Shown here piece after piece: positions 16,270 through 26,612 of a DNA stretch of 64,000 nt. The position numbers and the translations under genes were made by a program. The notes under the pieces are model-generated. The model saw only the letters and a list, made by a program, of their open reading frames with translations, did not search any database and was not told the DNA's origin. The stretch covers positions 1-64,000 of the forward strand of contig WGOE01000012.1 of the NCBI GenBank assembly GCA_016124195.1. The letters are read 5' to 3'. Numbering within the stretch: the stretch's first letter is position 1; every line of letters starts with the position of its first letter. The DNA is from a bacterium. GTDB taxonomy: Bacteria; Pseudomonadota; Alphaproteobacteria; Rhodobacterales; Rhodobacteraceae.

Positions 16270-17184
16270 ATGACGCCGGCCACCAAGACCCACCCCCTGA
16301 CCCGCCGTGAAAGGCGCGCGCGGATCCTGCTATTCGCACAGTTCGTCCCGATCTTCGCGGTTCTGGTGATCCTGTTCGGCGGAGCGCTCGTGATGGCCGT
16401 CCTGCAATCGCTGGGTTTTGCCCCGTGGTTCGGCGTCAACACCTTCCCGACGCTGGATTATTTTGCCGCACTCTGGGGCTCCGCCACCTTCTGGACCTCG
16501 CTGGGGCTGACACTTTACTACGCCACCGTCTCGACGTTTCTGGCGCTGGTCCTTGGCACGCTGCTGGCACTTGCGCTGGTCAAGACCTTTCGGGGCAAGA
16601 CGTTCTACAAGTATCTTTACAAGCTGCCCTTGATGATCCCTTACACGGTGGGAATTGCGCTGGCGGTCATCATGCTGGGCAATGGCGGGATGCTGTCACG
16701 GCTGGCCGCGTTTTTCGGCGTGATCGACGACCCGGGACAGTTCCTCCAGATCCTCAAGACGCATTACGGCTGGGGCATCATCGCGGTCTATATCTGGAAG
16801 CAGACGCCCTTCATCACGCTTGCGGTCTATGCCGTCCTGCTGGGGATTGGCCGCGAGACCGAGGAGGCCGCCGCGATTCTGGGCGCCGGGCGGCGGACAA
16901 TCTTCTTTCGGGTCACCCTGCCGCAGATCCTGCCCGGCATCGTCTCGTCCACGCTGATCTGTTTTGCCTTCAACATCGGTGCCTTCGAGGCGCCATTCAT
17001 CCTGGGCGGCGGCTTTCCCGACACGCTGCCGGTGGTGGCGTGGCGCTATTTCAACGACTCGGACTATACGCTTCAACTGCGCGGCATGGCGACCGTGGTC
17101 TCGATCGGCATCGTGTCGGGGGTGATCCTTTTCGCCTATCTAGCGGTCTATCGCACCTTCGAGCGTCGCATGGGGCGCAACTGA
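16270..17184 (+). CDS. ABC transporter permease 1
   Basis: 304 residues, about six membrane helices. The cytoplasmic EAA loop is visible at about residues 198-217 (EEAAAILGAGRRTIFFRVTL). The N-terminus is charged (THPLTRRERRARI) before the first helix LLFAQFVPIFAVLVILFGG. It forms the channel with the next permease, which starts one base after this stop. The type matches Pot/YnjC-like inner-membrane subunits. Confidence 0.9.
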   Translation: MTPATKTHPLTRRERRARILLFAQFVPIFAVLVILFGGALVMAVLQSLGFAPWFGVNTFPTLDYFAALWGSATFWTSLGLTLYYATVSTFLALVLGTLLALALVKTFRGKTFYKYLYKLPLMIPYTVGIALAVIMLGNGGMLSRLAAFFGVIDDPGQFLQILKTHYGWGIIAVYIWKQTPFITLAVYAVLLGIGRETEEAAAILGAGRRTIFFRVTLPQILPGIVSSTLICFAFNIGAFEAPFILGGGFPDTLPVVAWRYFNDSDYTLQLRGMATVVSIGIVSGVILFAYLAVYRTFERRMGRN

Positions 17185-17185
17185 A

Positions 17186-18046
17186 ATGGCGCGCAGGGAG
17201 GATATCGCGCTGACCTCGCGGCTTTCGCCGTTTCAGAGGATCTATCTCTTGCTGATCGCCGGCTTCATCGTCGGCCCCTTCCTGCCGCTCATCATCCAGA
17301 GCCTGGCCTTCCGCTGGGCATGGCCCGACCTCATGCCGGGCACCTGGTGGATGCAGCAGCGCGGGAAATCCGCGATCCCTCTGGCCTGGGACTATGTCCT
17401 GTCGCCCTATAGCCATATCTGGGAAGCGGCGATCAACACCGTCGCCATCGGCACCACGGTGACAGCGATCTGCCTCGTGATCTGCCTGCCCGCCGCGCGG
17501 GTTCTGGCACGCGAGCGGTTCCGCGGCAAAGGCGCCTTCGAGTTCTTTCTGTCCCTGCCGCTGATCGTGCCAGAGGCCGCAATCGGGATGGCGCTTCTGA
17601 TGATCTTCATCCGGCTTGGTCTGGCCGGCAGCTTTTTCGGCATCGTGATCGCACATCTGATCCCCACCATTCCCTACATGGTGCGGATGCTGACTGCCGT
17701 TTATCAGGGGCTTGGCAAGGATTTCGAGGAACAGGCCATGATCCTGGGCGCCCGGCCCATGCAGATCCTGTTCCGGGTCACTTTGCCCATGCTGTTGCCC
17801 GGCGTCGTTGCGGGTGCGCTGTTCACCTTTCTTGTCTCGACCAACATCTTCCTGCTCACCTTCTTTCTGGGGCAGGGCAAGATCATCACGCTGCCGACGC
17901 TGCTGTTTGCCAAGATATCCGGCGGCACGCTTGATGCCTCGGCGGCCGGGATCACGCTGGTCGTCACGCTGCCCGGTATCGTTCTGCTTCTCATCACCGA
18001 ACGGTTCATCAAGGAAGAGGCCTTTGGCAAGGGCTTCGGCAACTGA
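17186..18046 (+). CDS. ABC transporter permease 2
   Basis: 286 residues with about six helices. The EAA-type loop is FEEQAMILGARPMQILFRVTLPM at about residues 178-200, the site that docks onto the ATPase. The ATG at 17186 is one base after the previous stop, so the two permeases are translationally coupled. The final segment GIVLLLITERFIKEEAFGKGFGN is a normal permease tail. It is followed 15 bases on by the nucleoside hydrolase gene. Confidence 0.9.
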   Translation: MARREDIALTSRLSPFQRIYLLLIAGFIVGPFLPLIIQSLAFRWAWPDLMPGTWWMQQRGKSAIPLAWDYVLSPYSHIWEAAINTVAIGTTVTAICLVICLPAARVLARERFRGKGAFEFFLSLPLIVPEAAIGMALLMIFIRLGLAGSFFGIVIAHLIPTIPYMVRMLTAVYQGLGKDFEEQAMILGARPMQILFRVTLPMLLPGVVAGALFTFLVSTNIFLLTFFLGQGKIITLPTLLFAKISGGTLDASAAGITLVVTLPGIVLLLITERFIKEEAFGKGFGN

Positions 18047-18060
18047 AGGGGGTATTCCCA

Positions 18061-19170
18061 ATGACCACATCTGCCGCTCTGCTGGCCCGGTTTCCGAAAC
18101 TCGACCCCGATATGGTTCGCGCGCGCCTTGACTGGCCGGGTCCCTTGCCCCGGGTCATCATCGACACCGATACCGCCAACGAGATCGACGACCAATATGC
18201 CCTCGCCTGGTCGCTGCTGTCGCCCGAGCGCATGGTCCTGGAAGGTGTCACGGCAGAGCCGTTCTCCTTTGCCCATCACCGGGACGGCCTGATCCGGTCT
18301 GTCGAGATCCTCAAGAGCGGCCGTCCTGCCAGCGCGCTGGAAGAGAAATTCATGGGCGGGCTGGGCGGCTGGGCGGCGCGGCTGGTCGCGCAGGGCCGCA
18401 ATGCCGAGGAGGTGCGCTTCGTCGGCCCGCAGGAGGGCGAGCAGCTTTCCCATGACGAGATCCTGCGTATCTTTGACCTCTGCGGCGTTCCAAGCGCCGG
18501 CAAGGTCTTTCACGGTGCCCCGGGGTATCTTGCAGCGCCCGACACCCCGATCGACAGCCCGGCCGCCCGCTTCATCGTCGAGCGGGCCCGGGCCGGCGAA
18601 GGGCCGCTCTATATTCTGGCCATGGGGGCGGTGACCAATATCGCCTCGGCGCTGCTGATGGCGCCCGACATCATCGAAAAGATCGTGGTTGTCTGGACCT
18701 CGGCCTTTCCGTCCTATGCGCCGTTCTGCAACCGTCCGTCGCTGAACCTGGTGCAGGATCTGCCAGCCTCGCGGCTTCTGTTCGACTGTGGCGTGCCGCA
18801 TGTCTATCTGCCCGGCTATCACGTGGGCGCCCAACTGAAGATCTCGCTGCCCGAGATGGAGCAGTTCGTGAAGCCTCACGGTCGGATCGGCGCCTATCTT
18901 CACCACCTTTACACCTGCAATCCCCTGCACGCGATGTTCGCCATCACCGGGGCCGCGACCAAGACCTGGGTGATCTGGGATATCATAAACGTGGCCTGGC
19001 TGTTCGATGCGACCTATGTGCCGACCTTCCTGACGACCTCGCCGCAACTCGATGCCGATCTTTACTGGCAGCACCCGCCGCACCGGCATCCGATGCGCGA
19101 GGCCTATGACGTGAACCGCGATGCGATCTTCGAGGATCTCTATCGGACACTCGCCCGCGCTCCGGAATAA
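18061..19170 (+). CDS. Inosine/uridine-preferring-type nucleoside hydrolase
   Basis: 369 residues. The diagnostic Ca2+-binding motif DTDTANEIDDQYAL begins at about residue 35. MGAVTNIASALLMAPDII is the second family signature, followed by VVVWTSAF. Such enzymes cleave an N-glycosidic bond to release free pentose and base. There is no signal peptide, so it is cytoplasmic and acts on imported substrate. It ends a cluster with an importer, isomerase, ketose kinase and aldolase, and may deliver the sugar they degrade. At 369 residues it is longer than the usual 310-320, so its specificity may be unusual. Confidence 0.87.
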   Translation: MTTSAALLARFPKLDPDMVRARLDWPGPLPRVIIDTDTANEIDDQYALAWSLLSPERMVLEGVTAEPFSFAHHRDGLIRSVEILKSGRPASALEEKFMGGLGGWAARLVAQGRNAEEVRFVGPQEGEQLSHDEILRIFDLCGVPSAGKVFHGAPGYLAAPDTPIDSPAARFIVERARAGEGPLYILAMGAVTNIASALLMAPDIIEKIVVVWTSAFPSYAPFCNRPSLNLVQDLPASRLLFDCGVPHVYLPGYHVGAQLKISLPEMEQFVKPHGRIGAYLHHLYTCNPLHAMFAITGAATKTWVIWDIINVAWLFDATYVPTFLTTSPQLDADLYWQHPPHRHPMREAYDVNRDAIFEDLYRTLARAPE

Positions 19171-19827
19171 GAGGGAAGGCCCGCGCCGTTGGCGTCCAAC
19201 AGGTCAGGGTCCCGAGTGGGCCCGAAAGGACCCTCCCGATGACCTTTGCAGACAGGATGCAAAAGTACGGCGCCGGTTCTATCGTCGGCAAGATGCCGCG
19301 CGACCTGTTGCCTGCCGTTGAACATCGGCGTCAACCTGTCGGAATTGCCTGCAGACACGACCTGGCCAGCGGTTTCGAGATTATCGTACCGGCGGCCTTC
19401 AGGGACCATCTGCGCAACGAAATCTGGAGAAATGGCTCGACCTGCAGTCAGCCGTGTCCCGCTTACACGGTATCCGTCCAAGGCCGACCATGTCCCAGGA
19501 CGAGGAACAGGACATGTCCTCACGCAAGCCTGACAGATATTGTCACCCCGTTGGGCTAGATAGGATGGTGCGTCCTGTCGAGCCGATTCCCGAGTGATTT
19601 GCATAACCAGTTCCTTGGTCCGGCAGGGCGCACCAGACCCTTGGGGGAACGGCATTGCGCGGTCGGCGCCCTGGGCGGGCTCAGGGCATCGGCAAGCGCG
19701 TTGCGGGCCGCGCCACCGCCGATTTTCGCGCCGATTTTCGCGGCGCGGCGCTTTGGGTGCAGGGGGCCTGGCGGGCTCTGGTTGACCGCCGGGGTCGAGA
19801 CTCTGGCCACTCCGGACCTGTTTGCGG
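19171..19827. other. 657-base gap without a supported gene
   Basis: This lies between the nucleoside hydrolase and the end of the convergent arsJ gene. Several frames are open but none shows a recognised motif or good start. A GGGTCC...GGACCC inverted repeat (19207-19212 and 19228-19233) could form a hairpin after the hydrolase operon. A minus-strand frame between about 19200 and 19600 (for example GTRLTAGRAISPDFVAQMV) looks protein-like and may be a remnant of an unrecognised gene. Confidence 0.4.
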
Positions 19828-21087
19828 TCAGGCAGACCCAAGCCGCCGGGCGGTGAGCCAGCTTGCCAGAGCCATGGTTCCGGCGGTGGCCAGGCATGCG
19901 GGCAGACCGCCGAACTGGTAGCTTACCCCCGACAGCAGCGTGCCGATCAGGCGACCGGCGGCATTGGCCATGTAGTAGAAGCCCACATCCCGCGTGATCC
20001 GTTCCGCGGCTCCAAAGGCGAGGATCAGGTAGGAATGGACTGACGAGTTGACAGCGAAGACAAAGCCGAACAGAAGCAGCCCGGCGATCATGGTGGCCGT
20101 CAGCCAAGGCACGGGACCGCCGGCCAGCGCCGCAGCGGCGGCCAGCGCAAAGGGAATGGGCACAAGAAGGCCGACCCAAAGGATCGCCTTGGCGGTCGTC
20201 GCCGCCTCTGACTGGCCCTTGTCGCCCAGGATATGCGGGGCGAAGGCCTGCACCGCACCGTAGCCGATGATCCAGATCGCCATGAAGCCGCCGACCAGAA
20301 AGAACGCGGCCCGATGTCCCTCTGGCGTGTCGCCCGCGAAGACGCCCTCGAAATAGATTGGGATGCCGACCGCGAACCAGGCGTCACGCGCGCCGAACAG
20401 GAACATCCGCGACAGGCTGAGGCGGTTGACCCGTACGTCCCGCGATCGCCAGCCGCCAAAGGACTCTTCCGGTTTCATCCGCCCGGGCAGACCGGCCGGC
20501 ATGAATACCAGGACCGCGGCGAGGATCACGGCCAGAACCGAGGCCATCGCCCAGAGGGCCCCCGCGAAGCCAAGCAGGCCAAGAACAGCCGCGCCCAGAA
20601 AGAAGCCCGCGCCCTTGACCGCGTTCTTCGATCCCGTCAGCGCCGCCACCCAGCGGAAAAGACCGCCGCCGCCCTGGGGCGCCAGCAGTTTGACGGCAGA
20701 TTTCGACGACATCTTGGCAAGGTCCTTGGCGACGCCAGAGACGCCCTGAACCGCCATCACGAAGGCGACCGAGACCGTGACGCTCCATCCCGGGTCAAGC
20801 TGTGCAAGCGCCACGAGCGATGCGACCTGAAGCGCCAGTCCGCCGTAGAGGGTGGAGGCAAGCCCGAAGCGCGCCGCCAGCCAGCCGGCGACGAGGTTGG
20901 TCACGATGCCCGCCACTTCGTAAAGCAGGAACAGCCCGGCGATCTGGATCGGACTGAAGCCGAGCTGGTCGAAATGCAGCAGCACCAGCATCCGCAGCGC
21001 ACCATCTGTCAGCATGAAGGCCCAGTAGGCTGCCGTGACGGCGGCATAGGCATGCAGCGGGTTGAAGGGGCCGGAAGTCTTGATCAC
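19828..21087 (-). CDS. arsJ: Organoarsenical efflux MFS permease ArsJ
   Basis: 419 residues with about 12 hydrophobic helices. The N-terminus ([28 protein letters not shown]) and [23 protein letters not shown] are characteristic of ArsJ-type permeases. ArsJ exports 1-arseno-3-phosphoglycerate, which the adjacent GAPDH makes from glyceraldehyde-3-phosphate and arsenate. The GTG start at 21087 overlaps the GAPDH stop as GTGA, so the two products are made together. It is the last gene of the ars operon. Confidence 0.9.
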   Translation of the reverse strand: MIKTSGPFNPLHAYAAVTAAYWAFMLTDGALRMLVLLHFDQLGFSPIQIAGLFLLYEVAGIVTNLVAGWLAARFGLASTLYGGLALQVASLVALAQLDPGWSVTVSVAFVMAVQGVSGVAKDLAKMSSKSAVKLLAPQGGGGLFRWVAALTGSKNAVKGAGFFLGAAVLGLLGFAGALWAMASVLAVILAAVLVFMPAGLPGRMKPEESFGGWRSRDVRVNRLSLSRMFLFGARDAWFAVGIPIYFEGVFAGDTPEGHRAAFFLVGGFMAIWIIGYGAVQAFAPHILGDKGQSEAATTAKAILWVGLLVPIPFALAAAAALAGGPVPWLTATMIAGLLLFGFVFAVNSSVHSYLILAFGAAERITRDVGFYYMANAAGRLIGTLLSGVSYQFGGLPACLATAGTMALASWLTARRLGSA

Positions 21088-22091
21088 ATCGACCCCGCGA
21101 CCATGCGGACGATGTCGGCGAGGCGGCAGGAATAGCCCCATTCGTTGTCATACCACGCGTAGACCTTCACCTGCGTGCCGTTGACCACCATCGTCGAGGG
21201 GGCGTCGACGATCGCGGATCGCGGATCGTTGGTGAAGTCGGACGAGACGAGCGGCCGCGTCTCGTAGCCGAGTATCCCCCCAAGCGGACCTTCCGCCGCG
21301 ACCTTGAAGAGCGCATTCACCTCTTCGACGGTCGTCGACCGCTCGACCTCGAACACGCAGTCGGTCAGCGAGGCGTTCAGAAGCGGCACGCGCACGGCAT
21401 GGCCGTTCAGCCGGCCCTTGAGCTCCGGGTAGATCAAGGTGATGGCGGTGGCCGAGCCCGTGGTCGTGGGGATCAGGTTCATCAGCGCCGATCGGGCGCG
21501 GCGCATGTCTTTCGCCGGGCGGTCAACGATGGTCTGGGTGTTGGTCGCATCATGGATCGTCGTGATCGACCCATGGCGGATGCGCAGGCTTTCGTGGATC
21601 ACTTTCACGACCGGGGCTAGGCAGTTTGTGGTACAGGACGCCGCGGTCACGAGGGTCTGGCTGCCGTCGTAGAGGTGGTGGTTCACCCCGTAGACAAGGT
21701 TCAGCGCGCCGTTGCCTTTCACGGGCGCGCTGACCACCACCTTCTTCACCCCGGCCGCGTAATAGGGCGCGACCTTTGCGCCGGTCTTGAAGATGCCGGT
21801 ACAGTCGATCACCAGATCGACACCGAGCTCGGCAAGCGGCAGCGCCTCGATCGTCTTTTCATGGGTAAGGCGGATGCCATGGCCACCAAGCACGAGCCCG
21901 CCTTCGGCGGCCCGGACGGGCGTGCGCCAGCGGCCGTGGACCGAGTCGAACTCCATCAGAAGGGCATGCTGTCCGGGATCGCCGACGGGATCATTCAGAA
22001 GAACAATCTCGCCGCCCGCGCCCCTGTCTTTGAGGTCGCGCAGCACGAGCTTGCCTATGCGACCAAGGCCGTTGAGTGCAATACGGGGCAT
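21084..22091 (-). CDS. gapdh: Glyceraldehyde-3-phosphate dehydrogenase of the arsenic operon
   Basis: 335 residues, full GAPDH length. It has the NAD-binding start [16 protein letters not shown], the active site [12 protein letters not shown] with the catalytic Cys, HDATNTQ, and the C-terminal [16 protein letters not shown]. The cofactor loop ending LLNDP and these motifs are normal, so it should be active. In ars operons this enzyme uses arsenate in place of phosphate to form 1-arseno-3-phosphoglycerate for ArsJ. It starts four bases after the ArsR-ArsC stop and overlaps arsJ. Confidence 0.92.
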   Translation of the reverse strand: MPRIALNGLGRIGKLVLRDLKDRGAGGEIVLLNDPVGDPGQHALLMEFDSVHGRWRTPVRAAEGGLVLGGHGIRLTHEKTIEALPLAELGVDLVIDCTGIFKTGAKVAPYYAAGVKKVVVSAPVKGNGALNLVYGVNHHLYDGSQTLVTAASCTTNCLAPVVKVIHESLRIRHGSITTIHDATNTQTIVDRPAKDMRRARSALMNLIPTTTGSATAITLIYPELKGRLNGHAVRVPLLNASLTDCVFEVERSTTVEEVNALFKVAAEGPLGGILGYETRPLVSSDFTNDPRSAIVDAPSTMVVNGTQVKVYAWYDNEWGYSCRLADIVRMVAGSM

Positions 22092-22095
22092 GGGC

Positions 22096-22944
22096 TCAGC
22101 CTGTCCTGGCAGTGCGGGAATCCTTGCCGATCTCATCGACACGCGATTGCAGCGCCATCCGGTCGAGCGAGGCGAACGGCAATCCGACAAGGCTTGTGAT
22201 CCGGCGGCGCAGCGCGGCGTAGGTTCGGGCAAAGGCAAGCGCCTTTTCCGCGGCGGCCCCGGCGGCCTTGGCCGGGTCGGGCAGACCCCAATGGCTGGTG
22301 ATCGGCTGGCCCGGCCAGGGCGGGCATTCCTCGGCCGCGGCGGTGTCGCACACGGTGAAGACGCAATCCATGACCGGGGCGCCCGGCGCCTGGAATTCGC
22401 GGACGTGTTTGGACCGCAGACCTGAGGTGCCGTGGCCGTTGCTATTGAGGATTTCCAGCGCGAAAGGGTGGATGTCTGTGCCGGGGCGCGTTCCGGCCGA
22501 AAACGCCTGGAACTTGCCCTTGCCCAGGTCGCGCAGCAACGCCTCGGCAAGGATCGAACGCGCCGAATTGCCAGAGCAGATGAAGAGCACGTTGAAGTCG
22601 GTCACTTGCATGGCAGGGACATCCCTGGATGCGGTCAGGATCGGGGCGATCAGATCGGGCCGGGCTCGGCCGACATCGAGAGCAAGGTAGCCGATCAGCC
22701 CTTCGGCCGCGTCGAGATCAACTGCGTAGTAAAGGCACCGCCCCTGCCGTTCGACACCCACAAGGCCAGAGGCCGTCAGGTCAGCGAGGTGATGCGACAG
22801 GGTGTTCTGCTTCAGTCCCAGCGCCTCGGCGATCTCGGTCGGGCGCGCGCCCTGTGGGGCGAAACGCATCAGAAGGCGAAAGACGGCCAAGCGGCCGGGA
22901 TGGCCGAGGGTGGCAAAGGCATGGGTGGCGCGACTTTGTTCCAT
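22096..22944 (-). CDS. ArsR repressor fused to LMW-phosphatase-type arsenate reductase
   Basis: 282 residues with two domains. Residues about 1-95 form an ArsR winged helix ([14 protein letters not shown], then [21 protein letters not shown]). Residues about 115-255 form a low-molecular-weight-phosphatase arsenate-reductase domain with CSGNSARS, the catalytic Cys being near residue 123, and [16 protein letters not shown] and HWGLPDP. No ArsR-type ELCVCD metal site is present in the DNA-binding helix, so As(III) sensing may use other cysteines. The ATG at 22944 starts directly at the ArsR domain; longer upstream starts look non-native. It heads the operon and probably represses it. Confidence 0.88.
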   Translation of the reverse strand: MEQSRATHAFATLGHPGRLAVFRLLMRFAPQGARPTEIAEALGLKQNTLSHHLADLTASGLVGVERQGRCLYYAVDLDAAEGLIGYLALDVGRARPDLIAPILTASRDVPAMQVTDFNVLFICSGNSARSILAEALLRDLGKGKFQAFSAGTRPGTDIHPFALEILNSNGHGTSGLRSKHVREFQAPGAPVMDCVFTVCDTAAAEECPPWPGQPITSHWGLPDPAKAAGAAAEKALAFARTYAALRRRITSLVGLPFASLDRMALQSRVDEIGKDSRTARTG

Positions 22945-23727
22945 AATTCCCGAATAAACGAAGCAGGTTCGCGCATCCAATGAAGGTTTCATGACACTGG
23001 ATCGCCGCTGATGTTGTGACCGCCCCACCAGCGGCATCGATCTGCCAACCCGGGCCCGCGCGAAGGCGGCGCCGCCGGGACCGCAGAGCGGGCCCCTCGG
23101 CGTCTGTCGCATCGGATGGCCTTGCCGCGCGACTGTCGACGGGGATGCGCCGGCGTGCCCCTTCGTCTTTCCCTGCCTCTCGGGACCTGTCCGCAGCATG
23201 GCCCCGAGGAACGCTCAGCCGTTCTTCAGCGGACCGGCCACCCGCCAGGGCCGCAGAGCTGGCGTCGTAGCTGACCCGCCCCACAGTCATGACGAACCTC
23301 AAGCGGCGGCCCTTGCCGTCCATGACCGCAAGGAAACCTTTCTGCCCTCGACCTTCGACCAGATCACGCTGATCGCGGGGCAGGGCAGCGCGCTGACCTT
23401 CGTGCGGACTGAAGCGCATTTCTGGCCCCTCTGGCGGCAGGTCTATCTCGATTTCGACACCCGGCGCGAGGTGGTCAACGGGGTCCCGCGGATCGGGAAG
23501 GACGGGGTCGCGGTGGCCGAGGAGCCTTTGCAGTATTTCGCGGTGCTCTATCCCGGGGGCGCGATCAACGGCGACGCTGATCGAGGTGCGCCCGTAGAGG
23601 CGGCTGATGAGGTGGACCAGCAGCTGCCCGCCGCCGCCGCGAATTCAGGGCGGCCGGTTAGGGTCAGGACCCGGAGGAGCGTCAAGATGGGACCGCACTA
23701 AGGCGAACGGTCAGGCCGTCGACAGCG
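22945..23727. other. 783-base gap: ars promoter side and an unrecognised coding-like stretch
   Basis: The first 60 bases upstream of the ArsR-ArsC start include an AT-richer segment (CCGAATAAACGAAG) suitable for the ars promoter and operator. On the plus strand, about 23320-23600 reads as protein-like (for example ALTFVRTEAHFWPLWRQ and EPLQYFAVLYPGG), but it has no credible start, degenerates at the end and matches nothing I recognise. It may be a gene fragment. Confidence 0.35.
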
Positions 23728-24816
<1,089 letters not shown>

Positions 24817-24826
24817 TGTTCAGCCC

Positions 24827-25651
24827 TCACTTGCCGGAACCGGCGGTCAGGCCGCCGACGATTTGTTTCTGGAAGATCGCGGTCAGCACCAGGATCGGGA
24901 CGATGGCGATCACGGTCGCGGTCGAGATGGTCTCCCACGGGAAGGCATATTCGCCGGGGTAGAGCGAGATGCCGACCGGCGCCGTCCGCATCGCGTTCTG
25001 CGTCATCAGAACCAGCGCCAGCGGAAACTCGTTCCACGAGAAGATGAAGACGATAAGCCCGGTCGCGACGAAACCGGGCCAACTGAGCGGAATGACGATG
25101 GTCAGGAAGATTCGCATCAGCCCCATGCCATCCATCCGGGCCGCCTCTTCGATCTCGGCGGGCAGGGTAGAAAAGTAGCTGGCCAGCATCCAGACGGTGA
25201 AGGGCAGGAACAGCCCGGTGTGCGCGATGATCAGCCCGGTGTAGGTGTTCAGCAGGCCGAGGTTCAGGAAGTTCTGAAACAGCGAGGGCAGCAGGGAAAC
25301 CGGCGGGAACATCGACACCGCAAGGATGACGACCATCAGGAGTGCCGCCCGGCGCATGTTCAGCCGCGCCAGGGCGTAGCCTGCCAGCCCGCCGATGCTC
25401 AACGTCAGGGCGGTGCAGCCGACGCCGACGATGAAGCTGTTGAGAACGTAAAGCAGCAGTTCCGGCGAGTCGGTGATGATCTTGATGTAGTTGGCCAGGG
25501 TGATGGGCGTCGGCCAGTATTGCGGCGGCCAGGCGTAGATGCCGGCGGTCGTCTTCAGCGAGGTCAGGATCAGCCAGACGATGGGCAGGAACGAGATGAC
25601 GACCGAAAGCACCACCAGTGCATAAAGGCCGATGCGGGGACGTGTCTTCAT
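24827..25651 (-). CDS. Sugar ABC transporter permease (MalG type)
   Basis: 274 residues with six predicted helices. The EAA loop is IEEAARMDGMGLMRIFLTIVIPLSWPG at about residues 163-190. VFIFSWNEFPLALVL near the C-terminus is a MalG-type feature. Its start lies four bases from the stop of the partner permease. It imports the ligand of the neighbouring binding protein, presumably the sulfated substrate of the divergent sulfatase. Confidence 0.92.
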   Translation of the reverse strand: MKTRPRIGLYALVVLSVVISFLPIVWLILTSLKTTAGIYAWPPQYWPTPITLANYIKIITDSPELLLYVLNSFIVGVGCTALTLSIGGLAGYALARLNMRRAALLMVVILAVSMFPPVSLLPSLFQNFLNLGLLNTYTGLIIAHTGLFLPFTVWMLASYFSTLPAEIEEAARMDGMGLMRIFLTIVIPLSWPGFVATGLIVFIFSWNEFPLALVLMTQNAMRTAPVGISLYPGEYAFPWETISTATVIAIVPILVLTAIFQKQIVGGLTAGSGK

Positions 25652-25655
25652 CGCC

Positions 25656-26549
25656 TCAGTCCTTGTTCCGCAGGGTAAAGATGTACAGCAGCGACATGGC
25701 GAAGATCACGAGGAACTGTGCTACGACGATGGCCGCGCCGTAGTTGAACTCGATGAAGTCGAAGATCACCTTGTAGGCATAAAGCGACAGGCTTTCCGTC
25801 GCCGTCACCGGCCCGCCGTCGGTCAGGTTGAAGGGCAGTTCGAATGTCCGCAGCGCATCCATCGACCGCACGATCAGCGCCACGAGGATCGGCCCGCGCA
25901 AGAGGGGCAGCGTGATCTGGCGGAACTCCTGCCATTTGGTCATGCCGTCCATCCGTCCGGCCTCATAAAGCTCTTTCGGGATGGATTGCAGACCGGCGAG
26001 GATGATCAGCGCCATGAAGGACGAGGTCTTCCAGACCGACACGACCACCATCGACAGCATCGCCAGGGTTGCGTCACCCAGCCAGTCGATCGGACGATGC
26101 GCCAGCCCGGTTTGCAGCGCCACGGCGTTGAAAAGGCCGTAATCGGTGTTGTACATCCACCGCCACATCAGCGTGTTCAGCGCGGTCGGCAGCGCCCAGG
26201 GAAACAGCACGGCCAGCCGGGCAAGGCCCTTGCCGCGAAAATGCTCGTTCATCAGCAGGGCAAGGGCCACGCCGAAAATCAGTTCCAGCGGGATCGACAG
26301 GCCGGTGAAGGTCAGCGTCACCCCCAGCGCATTCCAGAAGCGCTGATCGGCCATCAGTTCGGCGTAATGCTTGAGCCCGACGAAATGCCAGGGCTCGGAC
26401 CCGTCGATGCTGGAATCGCCGAAGCTCAGCAGGATCGACTGCAGGATCGGGTAGACCAGGATGAGCGTGATCACCAGAAGGGTCGGGGTGACGAAGCCAA
26501 AGGCAACGGCCTGCCGGCGCTGGTCAAGGCGGGAAGATAGGACGGTCAT
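25656..26549 (-). CDS. Sugar ABC transporter permease (MalF/UgpA type)
   Basis: 297 residues with about six helices. The EAA-like loop reads IPKELYEAGRMDGMTKWQEFRQITLPLLRG at about residues 190-220, and LRTFELPFNLTDGGPVTATESLSLYAYKVIF is a typical periplasmic/late loop of this family. It is the second gene after the binding protein, separated by a hairpin-containing spacer. It pairs with the MalG-type permease immediately downstream. Confidence 0.92.
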   Translation of the reverse strand: MTVLSSRLDQRRQAVAFGFVTPTLLVITLILVYPILQSILLSFGDSSIDGSEPWHFVGLKHYAELMADQRFWNALGVTLTFTGLSIPLELIFGVALALLMNEHFRGKGLARLAVLFPWALPTALNTLMWRWMYNTDYGLFNAVALQTGLAHRPIDWLGDATLAMLSMVVVSVWKTSSFMALIILAGLQSIPKELYEAGRMDGMTKWQEFRQITLPLLRGPILVALIVRSMDALRTFELPFNLTDGGPVTATESLSLYAYKVIFDFIEFNYGAAIVVAQFLVIFAMSLLYIFTLRNKD

Positions 26550-26574
26550 GTCAGGCCTGCCGGTTAGGGGTCGG

Positions 26575-26599
26575 CCCGGCGACGACCAGCGCCGCCGGG
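26575..26599 (-). terminator. Hairpin after the sugar-binding-protein gene
   Basis: A perfect 7-base stem (CCCGGCG / CGCCGGG) with an 11-base loop sits 14-38 bases after the binding-protein stop and before the first permease gene. It is probably a partial terminator or mRNA-stabilising structure that favours binding-protein expression. Confidence 0.55.
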
Positions 26600-26612
26600 G
26601 ATGGGCTGGCCT

